DNA of 64,000 bases from Prevotella sp. E9-3 (GTDB lineage: Bacteria; Bacteroidota; Bacteroidia; Bacteroidales; Bacteroidaceae), in contig NZ_CP091786.1 of the NCBI RefSeq assembly GCF_022024015.1, forward strand, positions 3,348,001-3,412,000, written 5' to 3'. Below are positions 25,215 to 34,950 of the stretch, piece after piece; the first letter of the stretch is position 1; every line of letters begins with the position of its first letter. The position numbers and the translations under genes were made by a program. The notes beneath the pieces are model-generated. The model did no database searches. It saw only the letters and a program-made list of their open reading frames with translations, and was not told where the DNA came from.

Positions 25215-25454
25215 ATGAACAAGCAGAATCTTGCCTTTGGGCGAATGAACTTTATCCTGCTGGCAGCAGGAATGATTGTTGTCATCATCGGATTTATCCT
25301 GATGGGAGGCGACGGTTCTACCGACACGGCCTACAATCCCGACATTTTCAGTGTGCGCCGCACCAAGGTGGCCCCTATTGTGTGTCTAATCGGTTTTGTA
25401 TCGATGATTTACGCCGTAGTTTACAAACCTAAAGATAAGGAGAATACGAAATAA
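25215..25454 (+). CDS. DUF3098 membrane protein
   Basis: The 79-aa protein has two membrane helices: FILLAAGMIVVIIGFILMGG, and IVCLIGFVSMIYAVVY near the end. Between them is the family motif DIFSVRRTKVAP. DUF3098 is found in Bacteroidota between ftsX and uppP, as here. The role is unknown; the context suggests cell envelope or division. ATG 25215 was chosen over a TTG at 25191. Its stop overlaps the uppP start (TAATG). Confidence 0.9.
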   Translation: MNKQNLAFGRMNFILLAAGMIVVIIGFILMGGDGSTDTAYNPDIFSVRRTKVAPIVCLIGFVSMIYAVVYKPKDKENTK

Positions 25455-26317
25455 TGGACTGGATTGAAACCGTTATCATAGCCATCGTTGAAGGACTGAC
25501 AGAATTTCTGCCCGTATCATCAACTGGCCATATGATTATTACCCAGAACCTGCTGGGTGTAGAGAGCACGCCTTTTGTTAAGGCTTTCACCATTATTATT
25601 CAGTTTGGCGCCATTCTATCGGTGGTATGCCTATACTGGAAACGCTTTTTCCGTTTGAACCACGAGCCGGCACCTGAAGGCAGCACACCTTTGCAAGCTT
25701 TCATGCACAAGTGGAATTTCTACTGGAAACTGTTTATAGCCTTCCTCCCAGCAGTGGTGTTCGGATTCCTGGGCAAGATGGGCGGACTCATCGACCGTTT
25801 CCTGGAGAGTGTTGAGGTGGTGGCCGTAATGCTGGTTGTAGGTGGTATCTTCATGCTGTTCTGTGACCGCCTATTTAATAAAGGTAGTGAGAAGACAGAA
25901 CTGACCGAGCGCCGCGCATTCCATATCGGTTTGTTCCAGTGCATCGCCATGATTCCCGGCGTTTCGCGCTCCATGGCCACGATAGTAGGCGGTATGGCCC
26001 AAGGACTTACCCGCCGTGCAGCAGCCGAATTCTCGTTCTTCCTGGCAGTGCCCACCATGGCAGCTGCTACGGCATTGGACTTCCTTCAGCTGTTCTTCGG
26101 AGACGGAGCAGATGCCAGTTGGGCAACAAGCGACAACCTGCTGATGCTTGGGTTGGGCTGCGTGGTAGCCTTTATCGTGGCACTGTTGGCTATGAAATGG
26201 TTCGTCGCTTTCCTGACAAAATACGGCTTTAAGGCATTTGGTATCTACCGCATCATCGTTGGCAGCATCATTATCTATCTGCTGATGACAGGGCATTCAC
26301 TCGCAATGGTTGACTAA
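25454..26317 (+). CDS. uppP: undecaprenyl-diphosphatase
   Basis: The 287-aa integral membrane enzyme (BacA/UppP family) removes a phosphate from undecaprenyl pyrophosphate to recycle the lipid carrier for peptidoglycan and O-antigen. The two catalytic motifs are present: E13, E17 and H26 in EGLTEFLPVSSTGH, and PGVSRSMATI near residue 168. About eight hydrophobic segments are visible. The start overlaps the stop of DUF3098, and truB starts at the base after its stop, so translation is tightly coupled. Confidence 0.96.
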   Translation: MDWIETVIIAIVEGLTEFLPVSSTGHMIITQNLLGVESTPFVKAFTIIIQFGAILSVVCLYWKRFFRLNHEPAPEGSTPLQAFMHKWNFYWKLFIAFLPAVVFGFLGKMGGLIDRFLESVEVVAVMLVVGGIFMLFCDRLFNKGSEKTELTERRAFHIGLFQCIAMIPGVSRSMATIVGGMAQGLTRRAAAEFSFFLAVPTMAAATALDFLQLFFGDGADASWATSDNLLMLGLGCVVAFIVALLAMKWFVAFLTKYGFKAFGIYRIIVGSIIIYLLMTGHSLAMVD

Positions 26318-27031
26318 ATGAACTTTCAAGAAGGCGAATTCATCTATATCAACAAGCCCTATCGCATGTCGTCATTCGGTGCGCTGGCCTATGTCCGCAC
26401 CCGACTGTCACGACTGCTGCATGTGAAGCGACTGAAAACTGGGCATGCGGGCACTCTTGACCCACTGGCCACAGGAGTACTGATACTCTGCACAGGCAAG
26501 GCTACAAAGAAAATAGAGAGTCTGCAACTGCAGGACAAGGAATATACGGCCACACTGCAACTGGGAGCCACCACACCCTCGTTCGACAAGGAACATACGG
26601 TGGATATGACCTATCCCACGCACCATATCACCCGTGAGCTGATTGAACAGACGCTCCACCAGTTTGAAGGAAACACCATGCAGGTGCCCCCACTCTATTC
26701 AGCAGTGATGGTGGATGGTCACCGCGCCTACAAACTGGCCCGTAAGGGCAGCGATGTAGAACTGCAGGCCAAGCCAATCCGCATTGACGAGATTGAACTG
26801 ACCCATTTCGACCCGGATACCATGCAGATGAGCATCCGGGTGGCTTGCGGAAAAGGAACATACATCCGCTCGCTGGCACGCGACATTGGATTTGCCTTGG
26901 GCAGCGGCGCTTTCCTTACCGCACTCTGCCGTACCCGCTTGGGAAATGTGCGCATTGAGGACTGCGTAACACTCGATGAATTCCCCGCCTGGCTCGAACG
27001 TCAGGAGATAGAACTTCCAGAGAGGACCTGA
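26318..27031 (+). CDS. truB: tRNA pseudouridine-55 synthase
   Basis: The 237-aa enzyme makes pseudouridine 55 in the T-loop of tRNAs. The catalytic aspartate is D48 in HAGTLDPLATG. PPLYSAVMVDGHRAYKLAR and the later GTYIRSLARDIG are family signatures. The short C-terminus without a full PUA domain is normal for this phylum. It begins directly after the uppP stop. Confidence 0.96.
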   Translation: MNFQEGEFIYINKPYRMSSFGALAYVRTRLSRLLHVKRLKTGHAGTLDPLATGVLILCTGKATKKIESLQLQDKEYTATLQLGATTPSFDKEHTVDMTYPTHHITRELIEQTLHQFEGNTMQVPPLYSAVMVDGHRAYKLARKGSDVELQAKPIRIDEIELTHFDPDTMQMSIRVACGKGTYIRSLARDIGFALGSGAFLTALCRTRLGNVRIEDCVTLDEFPAWLERQEIELPERT

Positions 27032-27084
27032 GGCTGGCATAACACAGAAACTGAGTATTGTAATCACGTAACACCGAAATATTG

Positions 27085-28227
27085 ATGAAACTATCACAAT
27101 TCAAATTCAAACTTCCTGAAGAGCTCATCGCCCTTTATCCCCCTCATCGTGCTTTCGAGAATGAGGATGGAACAGTTGACCGCGTGTACAACCGCGACCA
27201 GTCACGACTGATGGTGCTACACCGTAAGAGTGAGAAAATTGAACTCTTCAAGAAAGATGCAGAAGGCAACGATACCGACCAGTATATGACCTTCCGCGAC
27301 TTGGTGAACTACTTTGACGAAGGCGATACCTTCATCTTCAACGACACGAAGGTGTTCCCTGCCCGTCTCTATGGTACAAAAGAAAAGACCGATGCCAAGA
27401 TTGAGGTATTCCTGCTGCGCGAACTGAACGAGGAACTCCGCCTGTGGGATGTGCTGGTAGAGCCTGCACGCAAAATCCGTATCGGCAACAAGTTGTTCTT
27501 CGACGGTGACGGCCCAATGGTGGCCGAAGTCATCGACAATACCACTTCACGTGGCCGTACTCTGCGTTTCCTCTACGACTGCGATCACGATGAGTTCAAG
27601 CGCGAGCTCTATGCACTGGGCCAGGCTCCCCTGCCCCGCTATATTGTAGAGCGCCGTGCAGCAGAGCCCGACGACATGGAGAATTTCCAGACCATCTTTG
27701 CCAAGAACGAAGGTGCTGTCACCGCACCCTCTACCGGTCTGCACTTCAGCAAGCAACTGATGAAGATGATGGAGATTCGCGGCTTTAACTTCGCCTATCT
27801 TACTGTTCACTGCGGTCTGGGTGCTTTCGACTCTATCGAGGTGGAAGACCTGACCAAGCACAAGATGAACTCTGAGCAGATGATCATCACCAACGAATGC
27901 TGCAATATTGTAAACGAGGCGAAGAATGCCGGTCATCGCATCTGTGCAGTGGGTGTGAGTGTGGCCCGTGCCACTGAGACTGCCGTTGGCACCGACGGAA
28001 TGCTGAAGGAATATGACGGATGGACCAACAAGTTCCTCTTCCCGCCCTACGAGTTTGGAATGGCCAACACCATGATTGCCAATTTCTATCATCCTGAATC
28101 GACCATGATGATGGCTACTGCTGCCTTCGGCGGCTACGACCTGGTGATCGAGGCCTACAAACTGGCCCTGAAGAACGAATATAAGTTCGGATGCTATGGC
28201 GACAGTCTCCTGATTCTGGACGATTGA
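27085..28227 (+). CDS. queA: tRNA ribosyltransferase-isomerase QueA
   Basis: The 380-aa enzyme transfers the ribosyl part of SAM to preQ1 in tRNA, making epoxyqueuosine. Signatures are [13 protein letters not shown] near residue 85 and [13 protein letters not shown] near 208-220, with HCGLGAF later. The frame is open from a TTG three bases upstream; I prefer ATG 27085. It lies 53 bp after truB. Confidence 0.95.
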   Translation: MKLSQFKFKLPEELIALYPPHRAFENEDGTVDRVYNRDQSRLMVLHRKSEKIELFKKDAEGNDTDQYMTFRDLVNYFDEGDTFIFNDTKVFPARLYGTKEKTDAKIEVFLLRELNEELRLWDVLVEPARKIRIGNKLFFDGDGPMVAEVIDNTTSRGRTLRFLYDCDHDEFKRELYALGQAPLPRYIVERRAAEPDDMENFQTIFAKNEGAVTAPSTGLHFSKQLMKMMEIRGFNFAYLTVHCGLGAFDSIEVEDLTKHKMNSEQMIITNECCNIVNEAKNAGHRICAVGVSVARATETAVGTDGMLKEYDGWTNKFLFPPYEFGMANTMIANFYHPESTMMMATAAFGGYDLVIEAYKLALKNEYKFGCYGDSLLILDD

Positions 28228-28260
28228 TATTGAGAGGTGAGAATTGAGAGATGAGAGGTG
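28228..28260. repeat. GAGAG-type short repeats overlapping the folK start
   Basis: TGAGAGGTGAGAATTGAGAG and a further TGAGAGGTG form a degenerate tandem tract. It lies between the queA stop and folK and supplies the apparent GTG start of folK. Confidence 0.6.
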
Positions 28261-28719
28261 AAGAATCTGAATTCTGATTTTCATACCGTTTACCTGGGAC
28301 TCGGTTCCAACCTTGGCAACAGCCAGGAAACCATCCTCATGGCCTATAAAGAAATAGAAAAGCTGATTGGCACCATCGTGCGCCAATCAGCTTTCTATAT
28401 ATCTGAACCATGGGGATTTGAGTCAGCCCATCTGTTCACCAATACCGTTATCTGTGTCAGCACCCGACTCAAGCCTCACGAGGTGTTGAGGCAAACACAG
28501 ACCATCGAACGCTCTTTAGGCAAAAACAGTTCTCACGCCACCGAGCGCACTGTCACCGCCAACCAGCAACCGCTCATCCACTACCATGACCGCCCAATAG
28601 ACATAGACATTCTTCTCTACGACGATCTTCACATCGACACCCCCGATCTGAAAATCCCCCATCCGTTGATGCAGGAAAGGGACTTTGTAATGAAACCACT
28701 ACGAGAAATTCTGCAATAA
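28258..28719 (+). CDS. folK: HPPK, folate synthesis
   Basis: The 153-aa 6-hydroxymethyl-dihydropterin pyrophosphokinase shows YLGLGSNLGN near residue 13 and the metal-binding DRPIDIDILLYDD near 110. It prepares the pterin for dihydropteroate synthase. No ATG precedes the first motif: a TGA lies in frame at 28252, and the only early start is the GTG at 28258, inside a short-repeat tract. The repeat may have replaced the original start. It lies 30 bp after queA. Its last codons are duplicated 44 bp downstream. Confidence 0.9.
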   Translation: MKNLNSDFHTVYLGLGSNLGNSQETILMAYKEIEKLIGTIVRQSAFYISEPWGFESAHLFTNTVICVSTRLKPHEVLRQTQTIERSLGKNSSHATERTVTANQQPLIHYHDRPIDIDILLYDDLHIDTPDLKIPHPLMQERDFVMKPLREILQ

Positions 28720-28765
28720 AGAAAGAACTTTGCGAGAGATCGCTCAGAGAAATTCTGCAATAAAA

Positions 28766-28797
28766 AAAGCCCTGCTCTTAACGAACAGGGCTTTATA
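28766..28797. terminator. bidirectional terminator between folK and rpsO
   Basis: AAAGCCCTG (28766-28774) pairs with CAGGGCTTT (28786-28794) around an 11-nt loop. A-rich and T-rich flanks allow it to work for both converging genes. Confidence 0.8.
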
Positions 28798-28812
28798 GTT
28801 TCTCTACATCTT

Positions 28813-29082
28813 TTATTTACGCAGACCCAGAGCCTTGATGAGGGCACGGTAGCGATTAATGTCAGTGTTGTAGAGGTACTTCAGCAACTTACGACGACGA
28901 CCTACCATCATGGTCAGTGAACGAGCGGTCACGTGATCCTTGTGGTTCTGTTTCAGGTGCTCAGTGAGGTGCTTAATACGATAGGTGAACAAAGCCACCT
29001 GGCTCTCTACTGAACCAGTGTCCTTAGCGTCTTTGCCATACTGGCCGAAAATCTCTGCTTTTTTTGCTTGATCGAGATACAT
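28813..29082 (-). CDS. rpsO: ribosomal protein S15
   Basis: The 89-aa protein is a complete S15, which binds 16S rRNA and organises the platform of the small subunit. The conserved DTGSVESQVALFTYRIKHLT and HVTARSLTMMVGRRRKLLKY are present, and the C-terminus RALIKALGLRK is intact. The gene has its own promoter at 29214-29221 and a leader of about 125 nt. Confidence 0.98.
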   Translation of the reverse strand: MYLDQAKKAEIFGQYGKDAKDTGSVESQVALFTYRIKHLTEHLKQNHKDHVTARSLTMMVGRRRKLLKYLYNTDINRYRALIKALGLRK

Positions 29083-29221
29083 AATTAAATAAATGTGATT
29101 AATTGATTTGTTGTGCTCATTTACATCTTTCCTACGCTCGCCCTGCTAATCACTGCGGAAGCTTTGCGTTGTCAGATGCTTCGGACTTTCCGAAAAGCGC
29201 GTGCAAAGGTACTACTTTTAT
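29083..29221 (-). promoter_or_regulatory. rpsO promoter and leader
   Basis: TACCTTTG (29214-29221, minus) starts a leader of about 125 nt with CTTTTCGGAAAGTCCGAAG and other self-complementary parts. S15 commonly represses its own mRNA through leader structure; whether this one does is inferred from the length only. Confidence 0.45.
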
Positions 29222-29373
29222 GTAAAATAATGATAAAATGGAATGAAGATTTTCTGTTTACCTGTCTGTTTTAACATTATTTTTCATTAAGTAATGTTGC
29301 TACAATCATTGTGCAGACATTGATTTCTCAAAGGAAAAAGAGAAATTCCTTTTGTCGTTTCGGAAGATAGTAA

Positions 29374-29381
29374 TACCTTTG
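29374..29381 (+). promoter_or_regulatory. -7 box for the C10 protease
   Basis: TACCTTTG lies 51 bp before the ATG at 29433. The rest of 29222-29373 is AT-rich spacer in which I see nothing else. Confidence 0.6.
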
Positions 29382-29432
29382 CAATAACAATAATAGTACT
29401 TTCAACTAATGGAGATATAGGTGTAAGAATAT

Positions 29433-31463
29433 ATGAACAGATCTTTCCTCTTGCTGCTCATGCTGTATGTGACAAGTATCATATGGGCAGACGTTGAAAT
29501 CAGCGAAAAGAACTTCCCTGACCCGAATTTCCGAAATTGGATACTGTCGCAGCCATTTGGCAAAGACGGTGTGCTGTCTGACAAGGAGATTGCTGACATT
29601 ACGGAGATGAATGTGTCAAACAAAAACATTCATGACCTGAAGGGAATAGAATACTTTACGGCATTGGAAAGCCTTAACTTAGACAAGAACCAAGTCAAGT
29701 ACATCGATGTCTCGAAAAATAAGGAATTGGTATATCTAAGGGTTGAACGGAACCAGTTAACCTCACTTGACGTTTCGAAAAATGAAGCGATGCGATTCTT
29801 GATGTGTGGCGGCAATTCTCTTACAGAACTTAACACGTCAGGATGTACTGCACTCGAACGGATACGCTGTTGGCACAATCAGTTCAATGGTGCGATCATG
29901 GATTCTCTGATAAGGAACCTGCCAATTGTCACTAAGGCAGAACTATGTATCAGAAGCAATACAAATGATCGGAATACGATGACTTCTTCACAGGTGACTG
30001 CGGCAAAAGCTAAAGGATGGTTGCCAAAACATCTCGTAGAGCGCACATGGGAAGAATATGCTGGCACCGAGCCTCTTCCTGTAGTGATTACTGATGAGCT
30101 AATCAGGGATTCGTTAGTAGTATTATCACAATTTGTCTTTTCAGAAGAAGTAAAACCTCTTATAAAGACTCAATGGGGACAGCATTACCCATTCAACCTG
30201 CTATGCCCTGAGACAGACAATAATAATGGTGAGAATACTTACAAACTGGCTGGCTGTGGCCCTGTGGCTATGGCTCAGGTGGTGAATTATCACCGCTATC
30301 CGTCAATGAGCCCTGATGGGAAGTATGAATATGACTGGAGCCAGATGTTCCACTCGCTGACTTCTAACGTGCAGAAAGAGGGAATAGTTGCTGTAGCAAA
30401 GCTCATCAGCGACTGCGGCGTATCATCCTTTACCGAATATGGAGACGAACGGAGCAGCACTTCACTTTCGTATATTATGGGTGCAATGAAGCGTCTTTTC
30501 GGATATAGCAACTATATGAGCATCTACAACCGCTCTGATTTTGAAACACCTAAGCGAGACAGCTTGTACCGACAGCTTATTTTCTCGGAACTGAAGGCAG
30601 GAAGGCCCGTTCTCTATCGAGGAACCAATGAAAAGGGAGAAGGACATCTGTTTATCATTGATGGATGCAAGAAAGGCAAGGTACATGTAAACATGGGATG
30701 GGGTGGCAATGATAACGGCTACTACGAATTAAGCGATTTGGGAGGCTATGGTCAGCAACATTGGATGCTGGTTGATGTGGCCGACAACAGTTATCAGGCA
30801 GAAACGAAAGAGGTTACCATTAGCGAGGCAGGCACCCTTGTAAAACTTCTCACACCAGAAGAGCGGCTTACTACTCGCCACATCAAACTGAAAGGAAAGA
30901 TGAATGGTATAGACTTTTTCACTCTTCGGGAGATGTCGAAGAAAGGCCTGCTTCGTACTGTTGATATGGAACAGGTTGAGATGGAGGCATTACCTGATAC
31001 CGCATTCTCTGATTGCTACTATCTGTCTCACTTCGTAGCACCACGAACATTGAAACGAATAGGAAATCGTTCCTTCTTTCGTTGCCGTAATCTCAATTAT
31101 GCAGTATTTCATGATGGACTCCAGGAAGTGGGAAATGCGGCTTTTAGCGGATGCGAAAATCTTCTTGCCGTGAGACTGCCATCAACAACGACTAAGATAG
31201 GCTATAATGCCTACACATCGTGCAATACACTTCTTTCTGTCACAATCCCTGAAGGCTTATTGGACATTGGCAATTATGCCTTTTCCTATTGCAGTCACCT
31301 TTATTCCATCAACCTCCCCAAATCTCTCCGCAATATTGGCAAGGAAGTATTCAAAAACTGCAACCGTCTGACACATATCCGCCTTCATTCTGAGAATCCC
31401 TTTTACAAGGTTAATGAAGAAAATGAATTAATACCAATATCTACATCCACGCCTAAATTTTAG
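29433..31463 (+). CDS. secreted C10-family cysteine protease with leucine-rich repeats
   Basis: The 676-aa protein starts with a signal peptide (MNRSFLLLLMLYVTSIIWA). Residues about 35-160 are leucine-rich repeats (LESLNLDKNQVKYIDVS, LTSLDVSKN). Residues about 225-460 are a streptopain/interpain-like peptidase. The nucleophile is C275 in AGCGPVAMAQVVNYH and the histidine H405 in GHLFIIDG, followed by NMGWGG. Residues about 490-660 are BspA-type repeats (LKRIGNRSFFRCRNL, VGNAAFSGCENL). C10 proteases of oral and gut Prevotella degrade host or dietary proteins outside the cell. The repeats probably bind substrate or surface ligands. There is no typical lysine-rich C-terminal tail. Confidence 0.88.
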   Translation: MNRSFLLLLMLYVTSIIWADVEISEKNFPDPNFRNWILSQPFGKDGVLSDKEIADITEMNVSNKNIHDLKGIEYFTALESLNLDKNQVKYIDVSKNKELVYLRVERNQLTSLDVSKNEAMRFLMCGGNSLTELNTSGCTALERIRCWHNQFNGAIMDSLIRNLPIVTKAELCIRSNTNDRNTMTSSQVTAAKAKGWLPKHLVERTWEEYAGTEPLPVVITDELIRDSLVVLSQFVFSEEVKPLIKTQWGQHYPFNLLCPETDNNNGENTYKLAGCGPVAMAQVVNYHRYPSMSPDGKYEYDWSQMFHSLTSNVQKEGIVAVAKLISDCGVSSFTEYGDERSSTSLSYIMGAMKRLFGYSNYMSIYNRSDFETPKRDSLYRQLIFSELKAGRPVLYRGTNEKGEGHLFIIDGCKKGKVHVNMGWGGNDNGYYELSDLGGYGQQHWMLVDVADNSYQAETKEVTISEAGTLVKLLTPEERLTTRHIKLKGKMNGIDFFTLREMSKKGLLRTVDMEQVEMEALPDTAFSDCYYLSHFVAPRTLKRIGNRSFFRCRNLNYAVFHDGLQEVGNAAFSGCENLLAVRLPSTTTKIGYNAYTSCNTLLSVTIPEGLLDIGNYAFSYCSHLYSINLPKSLRNIGKEVFKNCNRLTHIRLHSENPFYKVNEENELIPISTSTPKF

Positions 31464-31495
31464 GTATTTCCCATAGTTCTGCCAGCAGCATGCCG

Positions 31496-31512
31496 TATCT
31501 CTTAAAGAGATA
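31496..31512. repeat. palindrome TATCTCTTAAAGAGATA
   Basis: This 17-bp palindrome (8-bp arms) lies 32 bp after the protease stop. It is probably part of its 3' end or a protein site; there is no T-tract next to it. Confidence 0.4.
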
Positions 31513-31688
31513 GGCCGTTTCTCTGGAAGCAATATGCCGTTTCGCTAATTAGGGGAGAAAGGTACTACTTTTTAATGAAAGTGGAAAGTGAGGAGATTTT
31601 TTAGATATAAATGTTTGTTAAAAGTTAGCTGCCGCTTGTGAATTTGCTCAATTTTTACGTATTTTGCATTTAAATAACTTAAAACATC

Positions 31689-34600
31689 ATGCCTATGAAA
31701 AAATTATCCTTTGCTGTGCTATCGTTGTTCATATCCTTATTACCCATGAAAGGACAAACAGTAAACTTCAACGAAGAGAGCACTTATCAAACTTTATATC
31801 GTATGTTGGCTAGTCCATTCGATGATAACGGCTTGGGCGATATTGACAACTACGATACTGGTTCCACCGACTTTGTAAGAATGTTATGGAACCTCAACGA
31901 GTTGCCCACCGACGAGGCCATGTGCTGGTGGAACGATCCTGGCATTCCGGAGCTAAACTGGAACCAATGGACTCATCAGACAAGTTCACCGAAATGTATG
32001 TTCTGGCGTCTTTATATCGGTATCTTCAATGCAAACCTTTATTTAGAGAATGCTCCAGCCGAACTGAAACAGCGTCGTGCTGAGGTGCGTTTCCTGCGCG
32101 CCTTGTTCTATTTCCACGTCCTTGACTTGTTCGGCAATGCTCCACTGATGACCTCAACTAATATTAACCTTTTTGGCAGATATTACGAATATGCCAGGGC
32201 TGCAGGCATCGATACCAGCATCATGACTGAAGAAGAGTTCATAAGCAAATGTCAGGCATACGAGGATAACACCGTTGTACGACCCGAACAGGTTGGGTGC
32301 ACGACTTTGTTTAACTTTATTGTCTCTGAACTGAAATCTTGCGAGACCGATCTCCCCGTGCCTGGTAGCGAAAGCTATGCCCGTCCGTCAAAAGCTGCTG
32401 CATGGCTGCTGCTGGCCCGTCTCTACCTGAATGCCTTTGTCTATACTGGCACGTCACAGTGGGAATTGGCTCGCGAATATGCCAAGAAAGTCATTGACAG
32501 CAATGCATACGCCCTGTGCAGCAACTACCGTTATCTCTTCATGGGCGACAATGCCACGAATGGTGCACAACACGAAACCTTGTTTGCCATCGATGCAACC
32601 CAACGCCCATATTCATGGGGCTGTACCACCTATCTGATAGCCTCAACAGTCAATTCGAAATATGACAACGGTATTACTGAACGTTGGGAAACTGGTGTTC
32701 ACGCTCGTGGAGACATTGTGAATAAGTTCCAACTGAATGCAGACGACCGTGCCTTGTTCTATACGGAAGGGCGTTCACAGGTTGTTGAAACTTTCGACGA
32801 CAGCCGTCAGGGATATGGGTTCGTGAAGTTCACCAATGTATTCTCCGATGGCACATCGCCTGGTACACAGTTTGCCGACACCGACTTCCCGTTGATGCGA
32901 CTGGCCGAAGCCTACTTGACCATTGCCGAGGCGGATGCCCGTCTGAATAACGGAACATGTACGCCTGAGGGCATCAGCATGCTGAACAAGTTGCGTACCC
33001 GTGCCCATGCCAATGAGTTGCCTACAGTCACGCTTAATGACATTGCTGACGAGTGGGCTCGCGAGTTCATGTTCGAAGGTCGCCGTCGCAGCGACCTTAT
33101 CCGCATGAACCTCTTCACGGGCGGCAACTATCTATGGGACTGGAAGGGTGGTCAGCGGTCAGGCATCGCCATCAGCGACCACCTGAGTCGTTTCCCTTTG
33201 CCTGAAGAAATAATGGTCTTAAAATCAGACTACCAACAGAACCCGGGCTACATGGATATCAATAAGGTTACCCTTGATGAGACGTTCGCTCTCAGCACGA
33301 CAAGCGATACCGAACACCCCATTTCACTTCGCAATGTGGAAAGACTGGACTTTAGCTGGAACACGCCTGGCATCACTGGCGCAGACCCGTCTGAGTTGAC
33401 TATCCGTTTGCAGATGTCGCCATCGGGCAATTTCGGTCAGACAACCAATTCAGATGAAATCATTCCTTACACTGGCTACACTTATTATCCATTCTTTAAT
33501 GGCGAAATCAACACGGAGGAGTTGAATATGGCTCTGCTTAGTTGGAAGCGGGTCAAACGCTGGTCTGATTGTCCCCAAACCATTGATATATACTTTCGCT
33601 GCGTAGCTACTATCGGTCGTCGAGAAAGTGTGTCTAATGTCGTGAAGTTGACCGTCGTTCCCTATGCTAATAACATCAACTCCACAAACTTCTACCTTAT
33701 AGGAGACGGCATTGGTGATGGAAAGCAGCTTCGCGAATCCGCAGGCATTGGCACTTCCATGATTCCTATGGACATCGATATTGAAAGTTATAGCCTTGAG
33801 AGCGGATGGTATAGTGCAGGAAAGTTCACCCAGACCGTCTACCTGAAAGAAGACAAGCCTTTCTGGATTTGCCGCATGAAGCAAGGCTACTACATGTACT
33901 CATCCGACGGCACCTTGAATGGCACAGAATACAATTCCTATACCGAAAACATCATGCCCGATGCCGGTCAAATGTTCACAGTCAAAGAATCGGGCACATA
34001 CGAGGTTACGTTGGATTTCAACGTTCAATGGAAGAAGAACGACAATGGCGAATGGCAACACCCTCCTTACCTCACTCTGAAGAAAGTTGATGACATTGAA
34101 GGACAAGTGAACAGCGTAGCCCTTTCAGGTGTTGGCTCTGCCACCCTGAAGCAATGCCCAGGCAGTTTCGTATGGTATGGCAATGTCACAGTTCAGCAGA
34201 CTGGACGCCTACACTTCTTAGTGGCAGGTGTGCCCTGGGGGGATAGCGGCAGTTCGTTTGGCTATGCCAAGCCCGGCAATGAAGAGATGATTGTTCCTGC
34301 TGGCAACTACGTTGTGACCTTTAACGCAGCCACTGGCTTCTACGACTTTTACAATACCAATGATACACGCTTCATCTGGGAGTCCTCTCCATTCAGTCTC
34401 ATGTGGCAGCGCACATTGGAACAGACATTCGGTAATTTCTATTATATAGGCTGGTTGAACAATTGGAATATCGCCGACGACAGCTATCTGCTGGAGAACA
34501 AAGACGGTCTCATCTATCAAATCACCATTCCTAGTCCAGAAGTTAATGTTGAAGGTTGGTTCAAAATTGCCAGCGAGGAAGCCATCAGAACACGTGATTG

Positions 34601-34919
34601 GAACGAATACTTTATCACAGCTCCTTATGACGGATGTGAAGACTTGGAAGGCTACCTTACCTACGACAAAAATATGGGAGGAGCCTGGAAACTGCCTGCT
34701 CTTACCGATGGGGACACCCACTACCTCCTGCAGTTCAACATGGTATCGAAACGCTATAAGTTTACCCCTGTCAACCCGACTGGTATTAGCGAGGTCAGTG
34801 GCTCGAAAGCCGTTTTACCCACCATTTACAACCTGAACGGTATACGGGTGAAAAAGGGCATTCGTCAACTCTCCAAAGGACTATATATTATCGGTGGCAA
34901 GAAGATCGTAGTGCGCTAA
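31689..34919 (+). CDS. SusD-like protein fused to SusE/SusF-like domains, non-lipidated
   Basis: The 1076-aa protein has a signal peptide (MKKLSFAVLSLFISLLPMKG) with no lipobox cysteine, unlike normal SusD. Residues about 30-530 match the SusD/RagB fold: LRALFYFHVLDLFG, ARPSKAAAWLLLARLYLNA, FPLMRLAEAYLTIAEADARL and EWAREFMFEGRRRSDLIRM. Residues about 535-660 resemble the SusE N-terminal immunoglobulin-like domain. Several beta domains with SusF-like starts follow (FYLIGDGIGDGK, FYYIGWLNNWNI). The end (YNLNGIRVKKGIRQLSKGLY, then IIGGKKIVVR) is the short exported-protein tail. SusD-family proteins capture glycans for a SusC transporter, but no susC is nearby. Substrate unknown. ATG 31695 is equally possible. 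Confidence 0.8.
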   Translation: MPMKKLSFAVLSLFISLLPMKGQTVNFNEESTYQTLYRMLASPFDDNGLGDIDNYDTGSTDFVRMLWNLNELPTDEAMCWWNDPGIPELNWNQWTHQTSSPKCMFWRLYIGIFNANLYLENAPAELKQRRAEVRFLRALFYFHVLDLFGNAPLMTSTNINLFGRYYEYARAAGIDTSIMTEEEFISKCQAYEDNTVVRPEQVGCTTLFNFIVSELKSCETDLPVPGSESYARPSKAAAWLLLARLYLNAFVYTGTSQWELAREYAKKVIDSNAYALCSNYRYLFMGDNATNGAQHETLFAIDATQRPYSWGCTTYLIASTVNSKYDNGITERWETGVHARGDIVNKFQLNADDRALFYTEGRSQVVETFDDSRQGYGFVKFTNVFSDGTSPGTQFADTDFPLMRLAEAYLTIAEADARLNNGTCTPEGISMLNKLRTRAHANELPTVTLNDIADEWAREFMFEGRRRSDLIRMNLFTGGNYLWDWKGGQRSGIAISDHLSRFPLPEEIMVLKSDYQQNPGYMDINKVTLDETFALSTTSDTEHPISLRNVERLDFSWNTPGITGADPSELTIRLQMSPSGNFGQTTNSDEIIPYTGYTYYPFFNGEINTEELNMALLSWKRVKRWSDCPQTIDIYFRCVATIGRRESVSNVVKLTVVPYANNINSTNFYLIGDGIGDGKQLRESAGIGTSMIPMDIDIESYSLESGWYSAGKFTQTVYLKEDKPFWICRMKQGYYMYSSDGTLNGTEYNSYTENIMPDAGQMFTVKESGTYEVTLDFNVQWKKNDNGEWQHPPYLTLKKVDDIEGQVNSVALSGVGSATLKQCPGSFVWYGNVTVQQTGRLHFLVAGVPWGDSGSSFGYAKPGNEEMIVPAGNYVVTFNAATGFYDFYNTNDTRFIWESSPFSLMWQRTLEQTFGNFYYIGWLNNWNIADDSYLLENKDGLIYQITIPSPEVNVEGWFKIASEEAIRTRDWNEYFITAPYDGCEDLEGYLTYDKNMGGAWKLPALTDGDTHYLLQFNMVSKRYKFTPVNPTGISEVSGSKAVLPTIYNLNGIRVKKGIRQLSKGLYIIGGKKIVVR

Positions 34920-34950
34920 TACTTATTCTTTAATAATAGAGAGATTCATC

